Origin: Lepisosteus oculatus
Taxonomy: Eukaryota; Chordata; Actinopteri; Semionotiformes; Lepisosteidae
NCBI RefSeq assembly: GCF_040954835.1
Contig: NC_090709.1
Coordinates: 38,430,776-38,494,775 of the forward strand
Direction of reading: 5' to 3'
DNA: 64,000 nucleotides
Below, piece after piece: positions 22,590 through 33,800 of this stretch. The position numbers and the translations under genes are program-made. The notes under the pieces were generated by a model. The model made no database searches, had not been told where the DNA came from, and saw only the letters and a program-made list of their open reading frames with translations. Positions within the stretch are counted from its first letter, which is position 1. Each line of letters opens with the position of its first letter.

Positions 22590-23165
22590 GGACAGGCTCA
22601 GTGACCACAGCCTGGACAGACACTGGACACAGGCAGACCTGACTACACAGAGAGGACAAGCTCAGTGACCATAGTCTGATAGACACTGGACACAGGCAGA
22701 CCTCACTACACAGAGAGGACAGGCTCAGTGACCACAGCCTGGACACAGACACTGGACACAGACAGACCTGGCTGTCCAGAGAGGACAGGCTCAGTGTCCA
22801 CAGCCTGGACACAGACAGACCTGACTACACAGAGAGGACAGGCTCAGTGTCCACAGACACTGGACACAGGCAGACCTGGCTGTCCAGAGAGGACAGGCTC
22901 AGTGACCACAGCCTGGACACAGACACTGGACACAGGCAGACCTGGCTGCCCAGAGAGGACAGGCTCAGTGACCACAGCCTGGACACAGACACAGAACACA
23001 GGCAGACCTGGCTGTCCAGAGAGGACAGGCTCAGTGACCACAGCCTGGACACAGACACTGGACGCAGGCAGACCTGGCTGTCCAGAGAGGACAGGCTCAG
23101 TGACCACAGCCTGGACACAGACACTGGACACAGGCAGACCTGGCTGTCCAGAGAGGACAGGCTGT
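22590..23165 (+). repeat. About 64-bp dispersed minisatellite, sense orientation, RGL2 5' region
   Basis: Nine copies of GAGAGGACAGGCTCAGTGAC and CACAGCCTGGACACAGACAC units, the same family as 3725-4015 in PHF1. If the RGL2 first exon is near 21.8 kb, this array is intronic and sense, as in PHF1. Degenerate GTCAATCAGTGTG repeats follow at 23235-23460. Confidence 0.9.
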
Positions 23166-23512
23166 GCTCCCACTGCCAGCGGGGAGAAATAGAGACTTTC
23201 TGCTGCACTGTGAGAAGCACTCTGGGATCTGACAAACATTCCTCAGTGTCAATCAGTGCGTCAATCAGTGCGTCAATCAGTGTGTGAGTCTCAGATAGTG
23301 TGTTAATCAGTGTTTCAGTGTGTCAGTCAGTGCATTAATCAGTGTGTGAGTTTGTCAGTGTGAGTGTATCAGTATGTTAGTGTGTCAGTCAGTCATTGTG
23401 TCTGTGTGAGTGTGTCAGTCAGTCAGTGTGTGAGTGTGCGATTGTGTCAGTGTGTCAGTGTTGTCATGTCTGTCCGCTAACTCCCTTTGTCCTCTCCCCC
23501 TGTGTCCGACAG

Positions 23513-23673
23513 TGGTATGAGCCATGCTCCCCCGCCTGTGGAGTGGTGGTACGGACCTCCCGGGAGGGGAGGAGCCTCAGGGCGTGACCCTCAGTGGGTA
23601 CCGCCCCCTGGAGACGCCGGGTGAAGGGAGGTGGGCGGAGCCAGGCGGCTGGACGCAGGCGGACACGCCCCCG
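23513..23673 (+). CDS. RGL2: RGL2 first coding exon
   Basis: Acceptor CCGACAG at 23512, ATG at 23524, donor CCG|GTGAGT after 23673. It encodes [20 protein letters not shown] and [10 protein letters not shown], then a Gly/Trp/Pro-rich tail. It aligns with the mammalian N-terminus MLPRP...SPPGGVVLSSFR. Bases 23513-23523 are 5' UTR. Confidence 0.85.
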
Positions 23674-26600
23674 GTGAGTTCCCCGTCTCACAGCCAGGGG
23701 TCAGACCCGAGCTCCCCGGATCTACCCCACGACACACAGCCCGAAGTAGGGAGAGGGATTGAGGAAGAGGAGGGAGGGGTCAGAGGGTGGACGTGAGGTC
23801 ACGGCTAGTTCCTGCAATTGTCCACACTGACAATGGCACTTCCTGAACCCAGAGCACTGAGAGACGGGCAGGGAGACTTCCTGTATAAAACAGCCCAGTC
23901 CCGTACCTTATAACCCAGTCCAGTGCTCTCCATCCCAGCCCAGTGCCCTCTGAACCAAAAGAGAGTCTCAGGGGTTCAGACAGAGAGACTCAGGGGTTCA
24001 GACAGAGAGACTCAGGGGTTCAGACAGAGAGACTCAGGGGTCAGACAGAGTCTCAGGGGTCAGACAGAGTCTCAGGGGTCAGACAGAGTCTCAGGGGTCA
24101 GATAGAGACTCAGGGGTTCAGACACTCAGGGGTCAGACAGAGAGACTCAGGGGTTCAGACACTCAGGGGTCAGACAGAGAGACTCAGGGGTTCAGACAGA
24201 GAGACTCAGGGGTTCAGACAGAGACTCGGGGGTTAAGGCAGAGACTCAGGGGTTCAGACAGAGAGACTCAGGGGTTCAGACAGAGAGACTCAGGGGTCAG
24301 ACAGAGAGACTCAGGGGTCAGACAATGAGACTCAGGGGTCAGACAGAGAGACTCAGGGGTTCAGACAGAGAGACTCAGGGGTTCAGACAGAGAGACTCAG
24401 GGGTTCAGACAGAGACTCAGGGGTCAGACAGAGAGTCTCAGGGGTTCAGACAGAGACTCAGGGGTCAGACAGAGAGACTCAGGGGTTCAGACAGAGACTC
24501 GGGGGTTAAGGCAGAGACTCAGGGGTTCAGACAGAGAGACTCAGGGGTTCAGACAGAGAGACTCAGGGGTCAGACAGAGAGACTCAGGGGTCAGACAATG
24601 AGACTCAGGGGTCAGACAGAGAGACCCAGGGGTCAGACAGAGAGACTCAGGGGTTCAGACAGAGTCTCAGGGGTTCAGACAGAGACTCAGGGGGTCTCCC
24701 AGGCCCTGCAGAGCAGTCTGATTCCTGCAGGCTGTTCTGAGGTTCAGGCTGCTCAGGAAGTGCAGGTCTGGTCTTGTCCGAGGTAGCCCTGTCGCGCTGA
24801 CGTCACTGGGGCTGCGCTCTTCCTGGATATGAGCAGAGCACCGACACACAGGCATGATCTTCCCTTCTGTTCTCAGACTGGACACAAACCGGACCCTGGG
24901 CACATGAAGACCACCTGGTACTGTCCACTGGAGCCGGTAAGAGTCTCTGTCTCTGTCTCTGTCTCTCTCTCTGTCTCTCAGTGCAGTGTTCATGTACTGG
25001 AGTGTCCAGTCAGTGTGTCTGTATGAACCCCTCTCTCTCTCAGTGCAGTGTTCATGTCCTGGAGTGTCCAGTCAGTGTGTCTGTATGAACCCCTCTCTCT
25101 CTCAGTGCAGTGTTAATGTACTGGAGTGTCCAGTCAGTGTGTCTGTATGAACCCCTCTCTCTCAGTGCAGTGTTCATGTACTGGAGTGTCCAGTCAGTGT
25201 GTCTGTATGAACCCCTCTCTCTCTCAGTGCAGTGTTCATGTACTGGAGTGTCCAGTCAGTGTGTGTGTATGAACCCCTCTCTCTCTCAGTGCAGTGTTCA
25301 TGTACTGGAGTGTCCAGTCAGTGTGTGTGTATGAACCCCTCTCTCTCTCAGTCCTCAGCTGTGTCGGAAGTAGAGGAGGAAGGTCTTATCTACACTGTGG
25401 TGGTGAAACAGCAGCCCAGTACCTCCAGTGGGACAGGGGTGAGACTTATATGACTCTTCTGTTGTGAAGTGATCTGCAGTTACCCATAGTCAGGGACAGA
25501 GGGCGCTGTCCACATTGTAAGACTGTGTACAATCTGAGACACAGGCCCTGCCTACACGTCAGTATCTTCAGAGAGATCATTAAAATATGTGAGAACTGCA
25601 TCTCTCAGTGTGCGCTGTGTATACCCCTCTCTCTCTGTGTGTGTGTATTAACCCCTCTCTCTCTCAGTGTGTGTATTACCCCTCTGTGTGTGTGTGTGTA
25701 TTAACCCCTCTCTCTCTCAGTGTGTGTGTATTAACCCCTCTCTCTCAGTGTGTGTATTACCCCTCTCTCTGTGTGTGTGTATTAACCCCCCTCTCTCTTA
25801 GTGTGTGTGTGTATTACCCCTCTCTCTCTGTGTGTGTTTATTAACCCCCCTCTCTCTCTCAGTGTGCGGGTGTGTTGACCCCTCTCTCTCTCTCAGTGTG
25901 CGGGTGTGTTGACCCCTCTCTCTCTCTCAGTGTGCGGGTGTGTTGACCCCTCTCTCTCTCTCTCAGTGTGTGTGTGTGTTGACCCCTCTCTCTCTCTCAG
26001 TGTGTGTGTGTTGACCCCTCTCTCTCTCTCTCAGTGTGTGTGTGTATTAACCCCCCTCTCTCTCTCTCTCAGTGTGTGTGTGTATTAACCCCCCTCTCTC
26101 TCTGTGTGTGTGTATTAACCCCCCTCTCTCTCTCCAGCCCGCAGTCTCGCGCTCCCAGTGTGTGAAAGGTGGCACCGAGGAGAAGCTCATCCTGCACCTC
26201 CTGCGCTCCTTCGCCCTGGGAGACCCCTCCTACGTCCCCATCTTCCTGTCCACCTATCGCACCTTCACCACGGCGCAGAGGGTCCTGCAGGTCCTGGAGC
26301 AGAGGTGACCCCTCGTTCCCCACCCCCACCCCCCTCTGTGTACAGCAGAGCCTCCTGTCCTGACTGGGGGAGCTCACCCAGCTGTGTGTGGAGAGAAGCC
26401 AGGGTATTGGCTTCAACCACAGGGCTGGGCAGCCTGTTCCCCACCCCCACCCCCCTCTGTGTACAGAAGAGCCTCCTGTCCTGAGTCAGTTCAATTCAAT
26501 TCAAGGTGCTTTATTAGCATGGCCGATGGGTACAATCAGCTTTGCCAAAGCAAATGAAAGTAATGATATTTACATTAAAAAAACAAAAAATAGAAGTAAA

Positions 26601-29600
26601 ATAAAATCTAGCAGTGCCAGGCGAGGGATCTGCAGCCTCGTCGCCCCCTGCTGGCCAGGGCTGCAGGCCTCATGCCCAGCCTGAGGGATTGTGGGATCAG
26701 CGGTTCCGAATTTCCTGTTTCAAACCTCCTGTTTGTGTTGCAGGTTACAGTGCCACCTTGTGGAGAGACATGAGACCAGCAGACAGGAGCAGCTTGATTT
26801 TAATACGTGAGTCTTTCTAGTGCAGTGTTAATGTGCCCTCTGTCAGGGTGTCTGTGTGAACCCCTCTCTGTCTCAGTGCAGTGTTCATGTACTGGAGTGT
26901 CCAGTCAGTGTGTCTGTATGAACCCCTCTCTCTCTCTCAGTGCAGTGTTCATGTCCTGGAGTGTCCAGTCAGTGTGTCTGTATGAACCCCTCTCTCTCTC
27001 AGTGCAGTGTTCATGTACTGGAGTGTCCAGTCAGTGTGTCTGTATGAACCCCTCTCTCTCTCAGTGCAGTGTTCATGTACTGGAGTGTCCAGTCAGTGTG
27101 TGTGTGTATGAACCCCTCTCTCTCTCAGTGCAGTGTTCATGTACTGGAGTGTCCAGTCAGTGTGTGTGTATGAACCCCTCTCTCTCAGTGCAGTGTTCAT
27201 GTACTGGAGTGTCCAGTCAGTGTGTCTGTATGAATCCCTCTCTCTCTCAGTGCAGTGTTCATGTACTGGAGTGTCCAGTCAGTGTGTGTGTATGAACCCC
27301 TCTCTCTCTCAGTGCAGTGTTCATGTACTGGAGTGTCCAGTCAGTGTGTCTGTATGAACCCCTCTCTCTCTCAGTGCAGTGTTCATGTACTGGAGTGTCC
27401 AGTCAGTGTGTGTGTATGAACCCCTCTCTCTCTCAGGGCAGTGTGCTCAGTGTTCAGTGCCTGGCTCAGTGGTTACCCAGAAGACTTCCTGTCCCTGCGT
27501 GACCCCTCACCCCTGGACCGTCTTGCCTTTCTAATGCCCCGCGACTCCGCGGGATGCGAGGTCAAAGGTCGCATTGTGAACCTGGCGGAGGAGCTGAGGA
27601 GGAGAGGGGGGGCCCCGCCTGCCGGTGAGCGCAGCCTCGTCTCGTTGACACCCCGCCGGTCAGTGGCCCCGCCTGGCTCGCTGCCTCGCTCACACGGCTC
27701 TGTCCTCCCCTCCTCAGGCAGCGAGGGCGCCCTCCCGGTGACCTCTGACCCCCTGCCCCCCGACTTCGACGTGACCACAGTGCTGGGCTTCCCAGCCGAG
27801 CTGATCGCTGAGCAGCTGACCATGATTGAGACTGTGAGTGAGCTCTCTCCTGTGTCTCCTGTCTCTCCTGTGTCTCCTGGGTCTCCTGTCTCTCCTGTGT
27901 CTCCTGTCTCTCAGGGGCTGTTTGTCAAGGTGGTGCCCCATCACTGCCTGGGCTCGCTGTGGTCTCAGCGCTGTGTCTCCTGTGTCTCCTCTGTCTCCTG
28001 GGTCTCCTGTGTCTCCTCTGTCTCCTGTCTCTCAGGGGCTGTTTGTCAGGGTGGTGCCCCATCACTGCCTGGGCTCGCTGTGGTCTCAGCGCTGTGTCTC
28101 CTGTGTCTCCTGTGTCTCCTGTGTCTCCTGGGTCTCCTGGGTCTCCTTTGTCTCCTCTGTCTCCTGTCTCTCAGGGGCTGTTTGTCAAGGTGGTGCCCCA
28201 TTACTGCCTGGGCTCGCTGTGGTCTCAGCGCTGTGTCTCCTGTGTCTCCTCTGTCTCCTGTCTCTCAGGGGCTGTTTGTCAAGGTGGTGCCCCATCACTG
28301 CCTGGGCTCGCTGTGGTCTCAGCGCTGTGTCTCCTGTGTCTCCTCTGTCTCCTGTCTCTCAGGGGCTGTTTGTCAAGGTGGTGCCCCATCACTGCCTGGG
28401 CTCGCTGTGGTCTCAGCGCTGTGTCTCCTGTCTCTCAGGGGCTGTTTGTCAAGGTGGTGCCCCATCACTGCCTGGGCTCGCTGTGGTCTCAGCGCTGTGT
28501 CTCCTGTCTCTCAGGGGCTGTTTGTCAAGGTGGTGCCCCATCACTGCCTGGGCTCGCTGTGGTCTCAGCGCTGTGTCTCCTGTCTCTCAGGGGCTGTTTG
28601 TCAAGGTGGTGCCCCATCACTGCCTGGGCTCGCTGTGGTCTCAGCGCTGTGTCTCCTGTCTCTCAGGGGCTGTTTGTCAAGGTGGTGCCCCATCACTGCC
28701 TGGGCTCGCTGTGGTCTCAGCGCTGTGTCTCCTGTCTCTCAGGGGCTGTTTGTCAAGGTGGTGCCCCATCACTGCCTGGGCTCGCTGTGGTCTCAGCGCT
28801 GTGTCTCCTGTCTCTCAGGGGCTGTTTGTCAAGGTGGTGCCCCATCACTGCCTGGGCTCGCTGTGGTCTCAGCGCTGTGTCTCCTGTCTCTCAGGGGCTG
28901 TTTGTCAAGGTGGTGCCCCATCACTGCCTGGGCTCGCTGTGGTCTCAGCGCTGTGTCTCCTGTCTCTCAGGGGCTGTTTGTCAAGGTGGTGCCCCATCAC
29001 TGCCTGGGCTCGCTGTGGTCTCAGCGCTGTGTCTCCTGTCTCTCAGGGGCTGTTTGTCAAGGTGGTGCCCCATCACTGCCTGGGCTCGCTGTGGTCTCAG
29101 CGCTGTGTCTCCTGTCTCTCAGGGGCTGTTTGTCAAGGTGGTGCCCCATCACTGCCTGGGCTCGCTGTGGTCTCAGCGCTGTGTCTCCTGTCTCTCAGGG
29201 GCTGTTTGTCAAGGTGGTGCCCCATCACTGCCTGGGCTCGCTGTGGTCTCAGCGCTGTGTCTCCTGTCTCTCAGGGGCTGTTTGTCAAGGTGGTGCCCCA
29301 TCACTGCCTGGGCTCGCTGTGGTCTCAGCGCTGTGTCTCCTGTCTCTCAGGGGCTGTTTGTCAAGGTGGTGCCCCATCACTGCCTGGGCTCGCTGTGGTC
29401 TCAGCGCTGTGTCTCCTGTCTCTCAGGGGCTGTTTGTCAAGGTGGTGCCCCATCACTGCCTGGGCTCGCTGTGGTCTCAGCGCTGTGTCTCCTGTCTCTC
29501 AGGGGCTGTTTGTCAAGGTGGTGCCCCATCACTGCCTGGGCTCGCTGTGGTCTCAGCGCTGTGTCTCCTGTCTCTCAGGGGCTGTTTGTCAAGGTGGTGC

Positions 29601-30833
29601 CCCATCACTGCCTGGGCTCGCTGTGGTCTCAGCGCTGTGTCTCCTGTCTCTCAGGGGCTGTTTGTCAAGGTGGTGCCCCATCACTGCCTGGGCTCGCTGT
29701 GGTCTCAGCGCTGTGTCTCCTGTCTCTCAGGGGCTGTTTGTCAAGGTGGTGCCCCATCACTGCCTGGGCTCGCTGTGGTCTCAGCGCTGTGTCTCCTGTC
29801 TCTCAGGGGCTGTTTGTCAAGGTGGTGCCCCATCACTGCCTGGGCTCGCTGTGGTCTCAGCGCTGTGTCTCCTGTCTCTCAGGGGCTGTTTGTCAAGGTG
29901 GTGCCCCATCACTGCCTGGGCTCGCTGTGGTCTCAGCGCTGTGTCTCCTGTGTCTCCTGTCTCTCAGGGGCTGTTTGTCAAGGTGGTGCCCCATCACTGC
30001 CTGGGCTCGCTGTGGTCTCAGCGCTGTGTCTCCTGTCTCTCAGGGGCTGTTTGTCAAGGTGGTGCCCCATCACTGCCTGGGCTCGCTGTGGTCTCAGCGC
30101 TGTGTCTCCTGTCTCTCAGGGGCTGTTTGTCAAGGTGGTGCCCCATCACTGCCTGGGCTCGCTGTGGTCTCAGCGCTGTGTCTCCTGTCTCTCAGGGGCT
30201 GTTTGTCAAGGTGGTGCCCCATCACTGCCTGGGCTCGCTGTGGTCTCAGCGCGATAAGAAGGGCCAGGAGGGGGCGTGTCCGTCAGTCCGGGCCACAGTC
30301 CGCCAGTTCAACCGGCTGGCCAACGCCGTCACGGCCTCCTGCCTTCTCAACACCAGCCTGCGGGGGCAGCAGAGAGCCAGGCTGCTGGAGAAGTGGATCA
30401 GTGTGGCCGAGGTCTCTGTGTGTGTGTGTGTGTGTGTGTGTGACTGATCGCTCTGTGTGTGTGTGACTGATCGCTCTGTGTGTGTGTGTGTGTTACTGAT
30501 CGCTCTGTGTGTGTGTGTGTGTTACTGATCGCTCTGTGTGTGGTTGTGTGACTGATCGCTCTGTGTGTGGTTGTGTGACTGATCGCTCTGTGTGTGTGTG
30601 ACTGATCGCTCTGTGTGTGTGTGTGTGTGACTGATCGCTCTGTGTGTGTGTGTGACTGATCGCTCTGTGTGTGTGTGTGACTGATCGCTCTGTGTGTGTG
30701 ACTGATCGCTCTGTGTGTGTGTGTGTGACTGATCGCTCTGTGTGTGTGTGTGACTGATCGCTCTGTGTGTGTGTGACTGATCGCTCTGTGTGTGTGTGTG
30801 ACTGATCGCTCTGTGTGTGTGTGTGACTGATCT

Positions 30834-30867
<34 letters not shown>

Positions 30868-33800
30868 CTGATCGCTCTGTTCTTGTTACTGTTCTGAACT
30901 GTCTCGTGTGCAGGAGTGTCGAGCGAGGAAGAACTTCTCCTCTCTGTACGCCGTCATCTCAGCACTGCAGAGCAGCCCTATTCACCGCCTGAGGAGGACC
31001 TGGGCAGAGACAGACAGGTCTGTGAGCAGAGCACACGCCGAGAGACAGACAGGGCTGTGAGCGGGGCACACGCCGAGAGACAGACAGGGCTGTGAGCAGG
31101 GCACACGCCGAGAGACAGACAGGGCTGTGGGCAGAGCACACGCCGAGAGACAGACAGGGCTGTGAGCAGAGCACACGCCGAGAGACAGACAGGGCTGTGA
31201 GCGGGGCACACGCAGAGAGACAGACAGGGCTGTGGGCAGGGCACACGCCGAGAGACAGACAGGGCTGTGAGCAGAGCACACGCCGAGAGACAGACAGGGC
31301 TGTGGGCAGGGCACACACAGAGAGACAGACAGGGCTGTGAGCAGAGCACACGCCGAGAGACAGACAGGGCTGTGAGCAGAGCACACGCCGAGAGACAGAC
31401 AGGGCTGTGAGCAGAGCACACGCCGAGAGACAGACAGGGCTGTTAGCAGGGCGCACGCAGAGAGACAGACAGGTCTGTGGGCAGAGCACACGCCGAGAGA
31501 CAGACAGGTCTGTGAGGTATAATAATGAAGAAACTGACAGATACGATTCCTCTGTGCAGGGAGGCTGTGCGCAGCTATGAGGAGCTCTCCAACATCTTCT
31601 CGGAAAAAGACAACTATTCCCAGAGTCGGGAATTACTGAAGGAGGTGAGGGCGTCTGGCTTTGAGCAGTCAGAGGGGCCACTGCGTGTTCAAGCACAGCT
31701 GCACACAGCGCACTGAGGATGACCTAAACACCTTTCCGCTGCGTCTTTCAGGAAGGAACTTCGAAGTTCGCAAACCTGGACACCAGGAAGCACCAGAGGA
31801 GACGGACAGGGGTGAGAGAGAGGAGGACAGTGTGGGGTCCCCCTGGGGCACACCCCACTGGACCTCTGCACATGGAGATCTGTAGAAACATCCTCCGTGT
31901 GCAGAGAAAAACACCTAACAACGGGTGCAGGGCCGAATTAGGCCAGTACCCACTATTGATAAACATACAGAAAAGAATATTAAAGTATTGGCTACACCTA
32001 AAAAACAGCGACCAAAATTCCTACCACCACAAAGCCCTGCTGAGCCAAGAGCTGAGCCCAAAACAGAGCCCCCTGAGCCAGCTGGTCCTGAGGCTCACCG
32101 ACCTGAGCCACACCGACACTAACCAGCCTCAGGACAGCACTGCTAGAGCACCACAACCCAGACTCAACCACATCACAGCACAATACACACAACTCACAAC
32201 CAGCCTCAGGACAGCACTGCTAGAGCACCACAACCCAAACTCAACCACATCACAGCACAATACACACAACACACAACCAGCCTCAGGACAGCACTGCTAG
32301 AGCACCACAACCCAGACTAAACCACATCATAGCACAATACACACAACACACAACCAGCCTCAGGACAGCACTGCTAGAGCACCACAACCCAGACTCAAGC
32401 CCATCACAGCACAATACACACAACACACAACCAGCCTCAGGACAGCACTGCTAGAGCACCACAACCCAGACTCAGCCACATCACAGCACAATACACACAA
32501 CACACAACCAGCCTCAGGACAGCACTGCTAGAGCACCACAACCCAGACTCAAGCCCATCACAGCACAATACACACAACACACAACCAGCCTCAGGACAGC
32601 ACTGCTAGAGCACCACAACCCAAACTCAACCACATCACAGCACAATACACACAACACACAACCAGCCTCAGGACAGCACTGCTAGAGCACCACAACCCAG
32701 ACTCAACCACATCACAGCACAATACACACAACACACAACCAGCCTCAGGACAGCACTGCTAGAGCACCACAACCCAGACTCAAGCCCATCACAGCACAAT
32801 ACACACAACACACAACCAGCCTCAGGACAGCACTGCTAGAGCACCACAACCCAAACTCAACCACATCACAGCACAATACACACAACACACAACCAGCCTC
32901 AGGACAGCACTGCTAGAGCACCACAACCCAGACTAAACCACATCATAGCACAATACACACAACACACAACCAGCCTCAGGACAGCACTGCTAGAGCACCA
33001 CAACCCAGACTCAAGCCCATCACAGCACAATACACACAACACACAACCAGCCTCAGGACAGCACTGCTAGAGCACCACAACCCAGACTCAGCCACATCAC
33101 AGCACAATACACACAACACACAACCAGCCTCAGGACAGCACTGCTAGAGCACCACAACCCAGACTCAAGCCCATCACAGCACAATACACACAACACACAA
33201 CCAGCCTCAGGACAGCACTGCTAGAGCACCACAACCCAAACTCAACCACATCACAGCACAATACACACAACACACAACCAGCCTCAGGACAGCACTGCTA
33301 GAGCACCACAACCCAGACTCAACCACATCACAGCACAATACACACAACACACAACCAGCCTCAGGACAGCACTGCTAGAGCACCACAACCCAGACTCAAG
33401 CCCATCACAGCACAATACACACAACACACAACCAGCCTCAGGACAGCACTGCTAGAGCACCACAACCCAGACTCAACCACATCCCAGCACAATACACACA
33501 ACACACAACCAGCCTCAGGACAGCACTGCTAGAGTACCACAACCCAGACTCAAGCCCATCACAGCACAATACACACAACACACAACCAGCCTCAGGACAG
33601 CACTGCTAGAGCACCACAACCCAGACTCAACCACATCATAGCACAATACACACAACTCACAACCAGCCTCAGGACAGCACTGCTAGAGCACCACAACCCA
33701 GACTCAGCCACATCACAGCACAATACACACAACTCACAACCAGCCTCAGGACAGCACTGCTAGAGCACCACAACCCAGACTCAACCACATCACAGCACAA

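Noticed and set aside
27441-30466. Three overlapping plus-strand open frames of 835-938 residues
   Set aside because: They are the three frames of the 76-bp exon 8 array. Only the last 216 bases are supported as the RGL2 exon by homology and phase.
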